Part shown: positions 6,674-15,113 of the stretch, in pieces
How the letters are laid out: each line of letters begins with the position of its first letter
Numbering within the stretch: the stretch's first letter is position 1
Assembly (NCBI GenBank): GCA_937925695.1
Contig: CALAMD010000062.1
Span: 1-19,876 of the forward strand
Length of the DNA stretch: 19,876 bases
Reading direction: 5' to 3'
From: an uncultured Bacillaceae bacterium
GTDB lineage: Bacteria; Bacillota; Bacilli; Bacillales; Amphibacillaceae
Translations under genes and position numbers: made by a program
The notes under the pieces: generated by a model
Databases searched by the model: none
Seen by the model: only the letters and a program-made list of their open reading frames with translations
What the model was told of the DNA's origin: nothing

Positions 6674-7048
6674 AGGTTGAATCCCGATTGTACAGCGCGA
6701 GGTACAGATTAATTGATCATGTTCATCTACAATATTGATTTGCCAAACCATCGTGGAGCGGCCAACGTGAAGAGGAGAGGCTTTGGCCGTTACAATACCG
6801 TCTCGTTTGCTTTTAATATGGTTGGCGTTTATTTCAAGTCCAAATACATTTACTTCATCAGTATTAACATGCAACGTAGCGCCGATACTAGCAGCTGTTT
6901 CTGCTAAAGCGACGCTAGCACCCCCATGTAAATAACCTGCTGGTTGTTTTGTTCGCTCATCGACAGGCATCGTTAATTCAACCAGATCTTTATTTAAAGA
7001 TAAAATTTCAATGCCTAGTGCTTGTAATAAGGTCTGCTCATATTTCAT
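6653..7048 (-). CDS. menI: Hotdog-fold thioesterase, probable 1,4-dihydroxy-2-naphthoyl-CoA hydrolase
   Basis: This 131-residue protein belongs to the PaaI/YuxO hotdog family. The catalytic helix motif 'GYLHGGASVALAETAAS' carries His41 and the general-base Glu50. 'GLEINANHIK' and a 'HVGRSTMVWQINI' strand, which in the family lines the CoA site, follow. The proposed reaction is hydrolysis of DHNA-CoA to DHNA, the step before MenA. Context is strong: the gene begins 20 bases after the menA stop on the same strand, so the two probably form an operon. AGGAG lies 8 bases before the ATG. The gene ends inside the opposing terminator. Other PaaI-type thioesterases act on different acyl-CoAs, so the substrate rests on the neighbours and on similarity to B. 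subtilis YuxO. Confidence 0.85.
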   Translation of the reverse strand: MKYEQTLLQALGIEILSLNKDLVELTMPVDERTKQPAGYLHGGASVALAETAASIGATLHVNTDEVNVFGLEINANHIKSKRDGIVTAKASPLHVGRSTMVWQINIVDEHDQLICTSRCTIGIQPKKKKTE

Positions 7049-7067
7049 TAAAATACTCCTCTAAAAC

Positions 7068-7997
7068 TTAGATAAACTTACTAATCAGTAAGGATAAGCC
7101 AAGTAAAAAACCGTAAAGTGTGTTTGTTTTCCCAGTTGCAACCATGGCTGGCATCATTTCTAGTGGCTTTGTTTTCCCTTGAAAATTTTTAATAACTTCA
7201 TATGCCTTGAACATCGTTAAAAAGACGATGACAGATATCTTTGGCAAGATGCCAATGATGATAAAGTAGGCTGTTAATCCGTAGGCACAAATAAATAACA
7301 AGGCAAGAAAGTTAATTGCACGCTTTCTACCGAGGAGGATGGCAATTGTTTGCCGTCCATTCTTTTTGTCACCATCTAAATCCCGAATATTATTCGATAA
7401 TAGGATCGCCCCAATAAAGATCGCAATTGGGATAGAAATGAGGATGACTTCTTTCGTGATGGTTAATGTTTGAATATAATAACTGATACTGATAATAATG
7501 GTACCCATAAATAACCCTGAAAAGAATTCACCAAAGGGTGTATAAGCAATAGGAATGGGTCCGCCTGTATACAGATAACCGAAGAGCATGCTAATGAGCC
7601 CGATGACCGCAATCCACCAACTTGTTTGTAAACAAATATAGAGGCCAAGTAACATAGCCAATCCATAGAATATGTAGGCTAAGGTTAATACAGTTTTTGG
7701 TGCGATGCCATCTCTGACAATGGTTCCACCAATGCCGACAGATTGTTCATTATCTAAACCACGCACGTAATCATAATACTCATTAAACATATTTGTTGCT
7801 GATTGAATGAGGATCGAGGCGATGAGCATGGCTAGAAATAAGAATAGATGACTCGAACCATCAATATATGCTAACATAGTACCGATAAACACAGGTACAA
7901 ATGAGGCTGTTAACGTATGGGGTCGTAAGAGGCGCCACCAAACTTGAAGTCCGTCTTTTTCATTTAATGCTTGCTGTATATCTACCTTCTCAGACAA
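7068..7997 (-). CDS. menA: 1,4-dihydroxy-2-naphthoate polyprenyltransferase
   Basis: This 309-residue membrane enzyme of the UbiA family has about eight or nine hydrophobic helices. It attaches a polyprenyl chain to DHNA with loss of CO2, giving demethylmenaquinone. Two Asp-rich diphosphate/Mg sites are visible: 'NEYYD' (72-76), with 'GGTIVRDG' after it, and 'NNIRDLDGD' (202-210), followed by 'GRQTIAILLGRK'. The only usable start is a TTG at 7997. An in-frame stop lies three codons upstream, the next ATG is at codon 41, and GGGGTGAG lies about 5 bases before the TTG. It diverges from menF with its own TTGACA/TAAACT promoter and is followed by menI. Confidence 0.95.
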   Translation of the reverse strand: MSEKVDIQQALNEKDGLQVWWRLLRPHTLTASFVPVFIGTMLAYIDGSSHLFLFLAMLIASILIQSATNMFNEYYDYVRGLDNEQSVGIGGTIVRDGIAPKTVLTLAYIFYGLAMLLGLYICLQTSWWIAVIGLISMLFGYLYTGGPIPIAYTPFGEFFSGLFMGTIIISISYYIQTLTITKEVILISIPIAIFIGAILLSNNIRDLDGDKKNGRQTIAILLGRKRAINFLALLFICAYGLTAYFIIIGILPKISVIVFLTMFKAYEVIKNFQGKTKPLEMMPAMVATGKTNTLYGFLLGLSLLISKFI

Positions 7998-8032
7998 TTC
8001 TTCTCACCCCAATAAATAAAGATATTAAATTC

Positions 8033-8061
8033 AGTTTAAAAAATTCATGAACCAGTGTCAA
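8033..8061 (-). promoter_or_regulatory. menA promoter
   Basis: On the minus strand a perfect TTGACA (8056-8061) is followed after exactly 17 bases by TAAACT (8033-8038), 36 bases before the TTG start of menA. Confidence 0.7.
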
Positions 8062-8111
8062 TGATCAAGCCTTTTACCCTTGCTAACTGGCTATTGAATA
8101 TTGCCCTTTCC

Positions 8112-8140
8112 TTGAGAATCATATGAAAAAGGCATAAACT
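8112..8140 (+). promoter_or_regulatory. menF operon promoter
   Basis: TTGAGA (8112-8117), a 17-base spacer, then TAAACT (8135-8140), about 40 bases before the menF start. The -10 hexamer and spacer are the same as in the divergent menA promoter. Confidence 0.65.
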
Positions 8141-8179
8141 AGAATGGTAGATGTAATGTTATTTTACGGAGGTTACGTC

Positions 8180-9580
8180 ATGATCGAGACCAAAGAAGCT
8201 AAGCTTACTTCTTTAATAGAACAGGCTATTGAACAAGCAACTTTCCGTGATCGTGAGCAAATTATCAGTATTACTGAACAAATAGATCAGATCGATCCGA
8301 TCCATTTTTTCTATGCAGCCAAGCATTTAAATAAGAACCGTACTTTTTGGTCAAATCATACCCGAGATTTTTTTATCGTTGGTATCGGTCATGCTTTAGA
8401 AATGACTGCAACACATCGACGATTTGAGAGTATAGAAGAACAATGGCAACAGCTATTGGATGAAGCAATAATTCACAATCCTTATCCTGCTGTCGGGACA
8501 GGTTTGCTAACCTTTGGTGGCATGTCCTTTGATCCTAATAAAGAGAATCATAGCTTATGGGAAAAATTTGCCCCGATGAAAATGGTTGTACCTGAGTGGA
8601 CGTTAGTGCATCACAATGGTAATTGCTTTTTAACAGCGACAATTGCCGTGAATCAGTCCGATCGAGCAGAGGATATTGCGCAGGTGCTAGATCATCAAAA
8701 GGAATTATTATTATCTGTTAAAAAAATAGAAGAATCGGCACCACGCATTGTAGATAAACAGGAAATTGCTCCAAAACAATGGCTGACAAGTGTACAAAAG
8801 GCAATTGAATATATTCAAGCGAATAAAGCCAAAAAGATTGTGATGGCAAGGGAAATGCGTTTGCAATTAGATCGACCGGCACCAATTGCTTACCTCTTAC
8901 AACAATTACTTGCCACCCAAGACAATAGTTATATTTTTGCATTTGAAGAAGGAGATAATTGTTTTCTCGGTGCTACACCAGAAAGGCTCATTAAAATAGA
9001 AGACCATCAACTTTTATCAACTTGTATGGCTGGAACAGCACCAAGGGGAACGACTAAAACAGAAGATGAACAACTGGCTAATGAACTATTGAAGGATGAA
9101 AAAAACTTAGAAGAACATTTATATGTTGTCGAAATGATCCGAGGAATCCTCGAGCAATATTGTACTAACATTCAAATTCCTGAGCATCCAATTGTTTACC
9201 CTTTGAAAAATTTACAGCATTTATATACACCAGTCATTGCTAATCTCAATGAAGATGCACGGATTTTTAAAATAATTGAAGAATTGCATCCAACACCGGC
9301 ATTAGGTGGTGTGCCTCGCGACGAATCGCTACGTTTTATACGTGAACATGAATTACTTGATCGAGGCTGGTATGGAGCACCGATTGGTTGGTTAGATAGT
9401 CAACGTAACGGTGAATTTGCTGTAGCTATTCGATCAGGGCTTATTCAACATGATCAGGCATCACTGTTTGCAGGGTGTGGGATTATGAAAGATTCTGATC
9501 CCGCTAAAGAGTATGAAGAAACAGCAATTAAATTTTTACCAATGCTTTCTGTTTTTGGAGGTAATCATGCAGGAGAATGA
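8180..9580 (+). CDS. menF: Isochorismate synthase
   Basis: This encodes 466 residues. The C-terminal half (about 200-455) is a chorismate-binding domain with the family blocks 'KKIVMAREM' (218-226, containing the candidate general-base lysine), 'CMAGTAPRG' (282-290), 'LHPTPALGGVPRDESL' (369-384), 'YGAPIGW' (398-404) and 'GCGIMKDSDPAKEYEET' (432-448, Mg-binding acids). It converts chorismate to isochorismate, the first committed step of menaquinone synthesis. The context shows it is menaquinone-related rather than siderophore-related. The frame opens 12 codons earlier, but CGGAGG (8167-8172) lies 7 bases before the ATG at 8180. Its last 14 bases overlap menD, which suggests coupled translation. 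Confidence 0.95.
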   Translation: MIETKEAKLTSLIEQAIEQATFRDREQIISITEQIDQIDPIHFFYAAKHLNKNRTFWSNHTRDFFIVGIGHALEMTATHRRFESIEEQWQQLLDEAIIHNPYPAVGTGLLTFGGMSFDPNKENHSLWEKFAPMKMVVPEWTLVHHNGNCFLTATIAVNQSDRAEDIAQVLDHQKELLLSVKKIEESAPRIVDKQEIAPKQWLTSVQKAIEYIQANKAKKIVMAREMRLQLDRPAPIAYLLQQLLATQDNSYIFAFEEGDNCFLGATPERLIKIEDHQLLSTCMAGTAPRGTTKTEDEQLANELLKDEKNLEEHLYVVEMIRGILEQYCTNIQIPEHPIVYPLKNLQHLYTPVIANLNEDARIFKIIEELHPTPALGGVPRDESLRFIREHELLDRGWYGAPIGWLDSQRNGEFAVAIRSGLIQHDQASLFAGCGIMKDSDPAKEYEETAIKFLPMLSVFGGNHAGE

Positions 9581-11300
9581 AAAGTTAACTAGGTTTACAG
9601 CAAACTTTATTGATGAACTAGCAAAATCGGGTCTTGCCCATGCAGTGATTTCACCTGGATCACGTTCAACTCCATTAGCTATGACTGTATGTGAACATCC
9701 AGCTATTCAAGAATGGATTGTCGTTGATGAACGAACAGCAGCCTATTTTGCCTTAGGTATGGCTAAACAAACAAAAATGCCTGTTGCCTTAATATGTACT
9801 TCAGGAACAGCAGCAGCCAATTATTTTCCAGCACTTATTGAAGCTTATTATAATCGTGTACCGTTAATTGTTTTAACTGCAGATCGTCCCCATGAACTAC
9901 GGGACATTGGAGCACCCCAAGTGATTGATCAAATCAAGCTATTTGGTGAACATGTGAAGTGGTTTCACGAAATGTCCCAACCAGAATCGACTGATGAAAT
10001 GTTGGCATATGTTCGGACAACTGCGAATCGAGCCATCCATATTGCCAAATCAGGTAATCCTGGTCCAGTTCATATTAATTTTCCCTTTCGCGATCCACTC
10101 GTTCCTAATTTTTCAATCGAAAACCTTTGGGGAAATAACGAAGATCATTCCTATCATCAATTGTATGAAGGGAAAAAACAAATACGTGAAGAAGTGTTTC
10201 ATCAATTTAATGAAAAACTAATAACGCTGGAAAAGGGACTAATTGTCTGTGGCCCCCAAGAAGATGAGGCAACAGCTGAAGCGATTGCTAAACTGGCTGA
10301 TCGTTGGCAAATCCCTGTTTTAGCTGATCCGCTTTCCCAGCTTAGAGCAGGGAAGCATGATAAAGACGTTTTGATTGAAAATTATGATAGTATGTTTCGC
10401 GATGAAACGCTACGTAATCAGCTAAAACCTGATTTTATTATTCGCTTTGGTGCGATGCCAGTTTCTAAATACTATGATAAGTTTACGAGTGAGCATCAAG
10501 ACGCCCGACATATTGTTGTTGAACCGTATGAAGGTTTTCGCCAACCGACTAAACAACCAACGGAAATTTATTACGCTCATCCAGTCGATTTTATTAATGG
10601 ACTACTTGCTATCACGGATTGGACAGGCGATCAAGACTGGTTAACAAAATGGCAACAATTAAATAAAAAAGCGACCAATCATATTGAGCAAAGTAATGTT
10701 GATCAACTTACTGAAGGGGTTGCGGTAAGAGAGTTAATCAAGGCTATGCCAACGGATAGCTTGTTATATGTTGGCAATAGTATGGCTGTTAGAGATTTGG
10801 ATACATTTTTTATGCGGACTGATAAACAAATTACCTTACTTGCTAATCGTGGTGTTAGCGGGATTGAAGGACTCATATCTAGTGCTCTTGGCGCTGCCGC
10901 CACGACGACAAAGAGAGTTACTTTACTAATCGGGGACTTGGCTTTTTATCATGATTTAAATGGTCTATTAATTGGCAAACAATATGAACTCGATTTAACG
11001 ATTTTATTAATGAATAATAATGGCGGAGGCATCTTTTCATTTTTGCCCCAAGCGAATGAACCGAAATACTTTGAAAAATTATTTGGCACTCCGCTACATA
11101 TCGACTTTAAACATGCTATTACAATGTATCAAGGTACTTATCGACTCGTTGACGATGTTGTTCAACTAAAGAAGGAATTACAAGAAAGTTATCAACGAAA
11201 TGGGACAACAGTCATTGAAGTACGTACGGATAGAGAAGAGAACATGAGATGGCACCGTCAAATTTGGCAACAGATTGCTGATGATTTAACAGATAAGTGA
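9567..11300 (+). CDS. menD: SEPHCHC synthase (MenD)
   Basis: This encodes 577 residues, close to the 580 of B. subtilis. MenD is a thiamine-diphosphate enzyme that adds the succinyl semialdehyde from 2-oxoglutarate to isochorismate. The N-terminal Pyr domain carries 'SPGSRSTPLA' (29-38) and the cofactor-activating Glu55 in 'VVDERTAAY'. The C-terminal PP domain carries the ThDP/Mg motif 'GDLAFYHD' (from 456) and 'NNNGGGIF' (from 483) with the usual spacing. The ATG at 9567 has GGAGG 5 bases upstream, inside the end of menF. The frame itself continues upstream to 9513 without a ribosome binding site. The gene is followed 10 bases later by menH. Confidence 0.97.
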   Translation: MQENEKLTRFTANFIDELAKSGLAHAVISPGSRSTPLAMTVCEHPAIQEWIVVDERTAAYFALGMAKQTKMPVALICTSGTAAANYFPALIEAYYNRVPLIVLTADRPHELRDIGAPQVIDQIKLFGEHVKWFHEMSQPESTDEMLAYVRTTANRAIHIAKSGNPGPVHINFPFRDPLVPNFSIENLWGNNEDHSYHQLYEGKKQIREEVFHQFNEKLITLEKGLIVCGPQEDEATAEAIAKLADRWQIPVLADPLSQLRAGKHDKDVLIENYDSMFRDETLRNQLKPDFIIRFGAMPVSKYYDKFTSEHQDARHIVVEPYEGFRQPTKQPTEIYYAHPVDFINGLLAITDWTGDQDWLTKWQQLNKKATNHIEQSNVDQLTEGVAVRELIKAMPTDSLLYVGNSMAVRDLDTFFMRTDKQITLLANRGVSGIEGLISSALGAAATTTKRVTLLIGDLAFYHDLNGLLIGKQYELDLTILLMNNNGGGIFSFLPQANEPKYFEKLFGTPLHIDFKHAITMYQGTYRLVDDVVQLKKELQESYQRNGTTVIEVRTDREENMRWHRQIWQQIADDLTDK

Positions 11301-11310
11301 GTGATGCAGC

Positions 11311-12126
11311 TTGTATGTAGAAATTAATGGAGTAACTTATGCTTATGATATAGTTGGCAAAGGAATCCCAATCTTATTATTGCATGGATTTACCGGGACT
11401 CGTTCAACATGGAAGTCCTTCGTTCAAGCTTGGCAAGATGAATTTCAAATCATCACCATTGATTTACCAGGTCATGGCGAGACAAAGATATCATCACCAC
11501 GGACAATGGCGGCGTGCTGTCATGACCTGGCACAATTTTGTCGATATTTAGGAATTACATCGCTTCATGTAGTTGGGTATTCTATGGGTGGACGAACAGC
11601 GCTCTCTTTTGCTACCCAATATCCATCATTAATAAGGTCATTAACGTTAGAAAGTGCATCACCAGGTTTACGAACGGAAGAAGAGCGAGTCACCAGACGT
11701 GAACAAGATGAAAGGCTTGCAACAAAACTTGAAACCGAGGGCATCGAAGCATTTGTTAATGAGTGGGAAAACATTCCTTTATTTGCATCCCAACAAAAAC
11801 TACCACGTCATATACAGCAGGTCATCCGCCATGAGCGATTATCCCAATCCGCTATCGGCTTAGCAGCTTCATTACGGGGAATGGGTACAGGTTCGCAACC
11901 ATCATGGTGGGAAGATTTGCACACACTTGACTTCCCAATCTTATTAATTGTTGGCGCCTTAGATCATAAATTTGTTAAGATAAATACACAAATGGAAAAA
12001 TATCTCAAACGAGGACAACTAACAATGATTGATGATGCTGGACATGCCGTCCACATTGAAAGACCGCAGTTGTTTAATGAACAGGTGGGTCAATTTATCC
12101 AAGAAAGTGAGAGACAATATCGTTAA
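11311..12126 (+). CDS. menH: SHCHC synthase (MenH), alpha/beta hydrolase fold
   Basis: This encodes 271 residues. It eliminates pyruvate from SEPHCHC to give SHCHC. The alpha/beta-hydrolase landmarks are an oxyanion segment 'LLLHGFTGTRSTW', the nucleophile elbow 'GYSMGG' with Ser91, Asp218 in 'GALDHKF' and His245 in 'DDAGHAVH'. The residue pattern and its place between menD and menB support MenH rather than another hydrolase. The start must be TTG at 11311: an in-frame TGA lies at 11302, and there is no in-frame ATG or GTG for many codons. The ribosome binding site is weak (AGTGAG/GTGATG), so translation may depend on coupling to menD, which stops 10 bases before it. Confidence 0.93.
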   Translation: MYVEINGVTYAYDIVGKGIPILLLHGFTGTRSTWKSFVQAWQDEFQIITIDLPGHGETKISSPRTMAACCHDLAQFCRYLGITSLHVVGYSMGGRTALSFATQYPSLIRSLTLESASPGLRTEEERVTRREQDERLATKLETEGIEAFVNEWENIPLFASQQKLPRHIQQVIRHERLSQSAIGLAASLRGMGTGSQPSWWEDLHTLDFPILLIVGALDHKFVKINTQMEKYLKRGQLTMIDDAGHAVHIERPQLFNEQVGQFIQESERQYR

Positions 12127-12154
12127 CATGATGATAAGTTAGGAGAGGGTTTAG

Positions 12155-12973
12155 ATGACAGTTCAATGGAAACAAGCAAAAGAATATGAAGAAATTATTT
12201 ATGAAAAAGCAGATGGCATAGCTAAAATTACGATGAATCGACCAGAAAAACATAATGCTTTTACACCGTTAACTGTTCAGGAAATGATCGATGCTTTTTC
12301 TGATGCTAGGGATGATTCATCGATTGGAGTGATCATCTTAACTGGTGCGGGCGATAAAGCTTTTTGTTCAGGCGGTGATCAGTCAGTAAGAGGCCATGGC
12401 GGTTATGTTGGTGATGATCAAATTCCTCGTCTAAATGTATTAGACTTACAACGGTTAATTCGTACCATTCCAAAACCAGTCATTGCCATGGTGGCAGGGT
12501 ATGCGATTGGTGGTGGACATGTATTACATGTGGTTTGTGATTTAACGATCGCAGCCGATAATGCGATTTTTGGTCAAACAGGTCCGAAAGTCGGTAGTTT
12601 CGACGGCGGTTATGGTGCAGGATTATTAGCAGAAATTGTTGGTCAAAAACGCGCCCGGGAAATTTGGTATTTATGCCGTCAATATAATGCTGAAGAAGCC
12701 TATGAAATGGGCTTAGTAAATAAAGTTGTTCCTTTAGATCAGTTAGAAGCTGAAACAGTTGCTTGGTGTCAGGAAATCCTGGAAAAATCACCAACTGCCC
12801 TCAGATTCTTAAAGGCATCATTTAATGCGGCAACAGATGGGTTAGCTGGCTTGCAACAATTTGCTGGCGATGCAACATTGCTTTATTATACGACAGAGGA
12901 AGCTAAAGAAGGCCGAGATTCATTTAAAGAGAAGAGAAAGCCTAACTTTGATCAGTTTCCGCGCTTCCCATAA
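12155..12973 (+). CDS. menB: 1,4-dihydroxy-2-naphthoyl-CoA synthase
   Basis: This 272-residue crotonase-fold enzyme closes the second ring of the naphthoquinone from o-succinylbenzoyl-CoA. It shows 'FCSGGDQSVRG' (70-80, CoA/oxyanion region), 'GYAIGGGHVLH' (115-125), 'GQTGPKVGSFDGGYG' (140-154) and the C-terminal 'LLYYTTEEAKEGRDSF' with a conserved Tyr. Gly rather than Asp in 'QTGPK' is the pattern I recall for bicarbonate-dependent (type I) MenB. AGGAGAGGG lies before the ATG. It follows menH by 28 bases with no promoter visible, so it is probably transcribed from the menF promoter. A strong terminator comes right after it. Confidence 0.97.
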   Translation: MTVQWKQAKEYEEIIYEKADGIAKITMNRPEKHNAFTPLTVQEMIDAFSDARDDSSIGVIILTGAGDKAFCSGGDQSVRGHGGYVGDDQIPRLNVLDLQRLIRTIPKPVIAMVAGYAIGGGHVLHVVCDLTIAADNAIFGQTGPKVGSFDGGYGAGLLAEIVGQKRAREIWYLCRQYNAEEAYEMGLVNKVVPLDQLEAETVAWCQEILEKSPTALRFLKASFNAATDGLAGLQQFAGDATLLYYTTEEAKEGRDSFKEKRKPNFDQFPRFP

Positions 12974-13002
12974 TAAATGATACGTTGATAATGTTTAGAA
13001 AT

Positions 13003-13037
13003 AGCGTTCTTCATTCGTAAGAACGCTTGCCTTTTTT
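13003..13037 (+). terminator. Intrinsic terminator between menB and menE
   Basis: A perfect 9-bp GC-containing stem (13003-13011 with 13019-13027, 7-base loop) is followed by GCC and six Ts. It lies 30 bases after menB and 33 bases before menE. I find no good promoter between it and menE. Confidence 0.82.
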
Positions 13038-13058
13038 ATATTTATTTATTCATCAGCG

Positions 13059-13065
13059 AGGTGAT
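13059..13065 (+). promoter_or_regulatory. Ribosome binding site that decides the menE TTG start
   Basis: GAGGTGA contains the GTG at 13061, which could otherwise be taken as the start. It is 4-5 bases from the TTG at 13070 and 13 from the ATG at 13079. Confidence 0.6.
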
Positions 13066-13069
13066 AGCT

Positions 13070-14530
13070 TTGGGTGAAATGATCCCACATTGGCTTACGA
13101 AACAGGCATACTTAGCACCTCATCGACCAGCAATTGAAATGGAATCTGGTGATGTGATAACCTTTCATCAATTAAAAGAGCAAAGTCAGCGTTTGGCGCG
13201 ACAATTAGCGACCGTCGGTGTAAAAACGGGCGATCATGTTGGCTTACTATTTACTAACCACCCGTCAATGGTCGTAACTATTCATGCATTAAGTTATTTA
13301 GGGGCAGTCTGTGTTTTGTTGAATCATCGGCTAACAAAGGCTGAATTATTGTATCAGCTTGAGGATGCGGATATTTCCTTGTTGATAATCGGTGATGACT
13401 TACAATCTCAAGGAAAGGAATTAACATTTTCAGGGGAAATTTTGACTTATGATGCTATTACGGAAGTGATGGAGAAGCAAAACGTTGACCTAAAGGGCGA
13501 AATTCATTTAGATGATCCATTCACCATTATATATACATCTGGAACAACAGGGTATCCAAAAGGCGTCGTCCATACATATGGCAATCATTGGTGGAGTGCG
13601 ATAAGTTCGGCATTGAACCTAGGATTGCATCAAGACGATAAATGGCTCGCGACCTTACCTCTTTTTCATGTAAGTGGCCTGTCGATTTTAATGAAGAGCG
13701 TTATATATGGCATGCCCATATTATTATTAGATCATTTTGATCCATCTCGTTTTAATAATGTGATTAATGAGCGAGGGGTAACAATTGCTTCTGTTGTGAC
13801 GGTTATGCTCCAACAATGTTTGCAAGCATTAGGGGAGAATCACTATCCTGATCATTTTCGTTGCATGTTGATCGGTGGTGGCCCGGTTCCAACATCGTTG
13901 TTAGAAAAAGCTCAAGCGCGCCACATTCCTGTATTCCAATCTTACGGTTTAACGGAATCCTCTTCGCAAATTGTTACGTTAAGCCCTGAAGATGCCTTGA
14001 CGAAAATTGGCTCAGCAGGAAAACCTTTATTTCCAGCCCAAATAACCATTCATCAACCAGCGTCAGATGGTGTCGGAGAAATTTTTATTAAAGGACCAAT
14101 GGTAACGAAAGGTTATTATCAAAAAGAAGAAATTACTCAGCAACAGTTTGTGGATGGCTGGTTTAAAACAGGGGATTTAGGCTATGTCGATGAAGCAGGG
14201 TATTTATATGTTGTTGATCGCCGGACAGATTTGATTATTTCAGGCGGCGAAAATATTTATCCAGCTGAAATAGAGAATGTTTTATTAAAACTGGACGGGA
14301 TTCAAGATGTTGGTGTAGTAGGCGTAGATGATCCACAGTGGGGACAAGTTCCTGTTGCCTGCATTGTGAAAAACGATCAATCCCTAACAGCAGAAGAAAT
14401 TATTGCCTTTGCCAATCAACAGCTTGCCCGCTATAAACTACCGAAAAAAGTCTATTTCTTTGATGAGCTGCCGAGAAATGCAGCTAAGAAATTAATGCGT
14501 CATAAATTAATTGACATGCTTAAACAATAA
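13070..14530 (+). CDS. menE: o-Succinylbenzoate-CoA ligase
   Basis: This encodes about 486 residues of the adenylate-forming (ANL) superfamily. It activates o-succinylbenzoate with ATP and CoA, giving the substrate of MenB. Core motifs are the P-loop 'YTSGTTGYPKG' (155-165), 'QSYGLTESS', 'FKTGDLGYVDEAGYLYVVDR' with the ribose-binding Asp and hinge, 'ISGGENIYPAEIE', and the C-terminal catalytic Lys474 in 'PRNAAKKLMR'. The start is probably TTG at 13070 because the GTG at 13061 forms part of the ribosome binding site. It is cut off from menB by a terminator, so it may rely on read-through or an unseen promoter. menC, which follows menE in B. subtilis, is absent and queF follows instead. Confidence 0.94.
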   Translation: MGEMIPHWLTKQAYLAPHRPAIEMESGDVITFHQLKEQSQRLARQLATVGVKTGDHVGLLFTNHPSMVVTIHALSYLGAVCVLLNHRLTKAELLYQLEDADISLLIIGDDLQSQGKELTFSGEILTYDAITEVMEKQNVDLKGEIHLDDPFTIIYTSGTTGYPKGVVHTYGNHWWSAISSALNLGLHQDDKWLATLPLFHVSGLSILMKSVIYGMPILLLDHFDPSRFNNVINERGVTIASVVTVMLQQCLQALGENHYPDHFRCMLIGGGPVPTSLLEKAQARHIPVFQSYGLTESSSQIVTLSPEDALTKIGSAGKPLFPAQITIHQPASDGVGEIFIKGPMVTKGYYQKEEITQQQFVDGWFKTGDLGYVDEAGYLYVVDRRTDLIISGGENIYPAEIENVLLKLDGIQDVGVVGVDDPQWGQVPVACIVKNDQSLTAEEIIAFANQQLARYKLPKKVYFFDELPRNAAKKLMRHKLIDMLKQ

Positions 14531-14537
14531 ACATCAC

Positions 14538-14542
14538 GGAGG
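14538..14542 (+). promoter_or_regulatory. Ribosome binding site that decides the queF TTG start
   Basis: GGAGG is only 2 bases from the in-frame ATG at 14545 but 8 bases from the TTG at 14551. Confidence 0.65.
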
Positions 14543-14550
14543 TAATGATC

Positions 14551-15051
14551 TTGGCAAATAATCAAAATAACGATAAATTAAAGGATTTGACTTTACTTGG
14601 AAATAGGGATGTAAAATATCCGTTCGATTATGCCCCGGATATTTTAGAAGCCTTTCCAAATGACCATCCGGAACGGGATTATTTCGTGAAATTCAACTGT
14701 CCAGAATTTACAACATTGTGTCCGATGACAAATCAACCGGATTTTGCAACGATTTATATTAGTTATATTCCTGATCAAAAAATGGTAGAAAGTAAATCAT
14801 TGAAATTATATTTATTTAGCTTTCGTAACCATGGTAGCTTCCATGAGGATTGTATGAATACGATTATGAACGATCTCATTGACTTACTCGAACCTCGCTA
14901 TATTGAAGTCTTGGGTAAGTTCATGCCTAGAGGCGGTATTTCCATTGATCCTTATTGTAATTATGGCAAACCAGGAACGAAATATGAAAAAATGGCTGAA
15001 CATCGTTTAATGAATCATGCTCTTAATCCTGAAAATATCGATAATCGCTAA
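14551..15051 (+). CDS. queF: NADPH-dependent 7-cyano-7-deazaguanine reductase (QueF)
   Basis: This encodes 166 residues, nearly the 165 of B. subtilis QueF. It is a tunnelling-fold enzyme that reduces the nitrile of preQ0 to the aminomethyl group of preQ1, a late step before insertion into tRNA for queuosine. The catalytic Cys57 ('TLCPMTNQPDF') and Asp64 are present. So are the QueF motif 'ESKSLKLYLFSFRNHG' (from Glu80) and 'FHEDC' with Glu99. The C-terminal 'PRGGISIDPYCNYG' is also typical. The TTG at 14551 is preferred over the ATG at 14545 from ribosome binding site spacing and family length. It lies 20 bases after menE, so it probably shares that transcript. No other queuosine gene is seen nearby. 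Confidence 0.96.
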   Translation: MANNQNNDKLKDLTLLGNRDVKYPFDYAPDILEAFPNDHPERDYFVKFNCPEFTTLCPMTNQPDFATIYISYIPDQKMVESKSLKLYLFSFRNHGSFHEDCMNTIMNDLIDLLEPRYIEVLGKFMPRGGISIDPYCNYGKPGTKYEKMAEHRLMNHALNPENIDNR

Positions 15052-15113
15052 ACATCATCTAGTATACTTAGTAGCGGATGTAATAGGCAAAAACTAATAA
15101 AGGATCGTTGATA

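Noticed and set aside
12480..12794. 104-codon minus-strand reading frame inside menB
   Set aside because: Antisense to a highly conserved gene; no ribosome binding site or known motif. A shadow frame.
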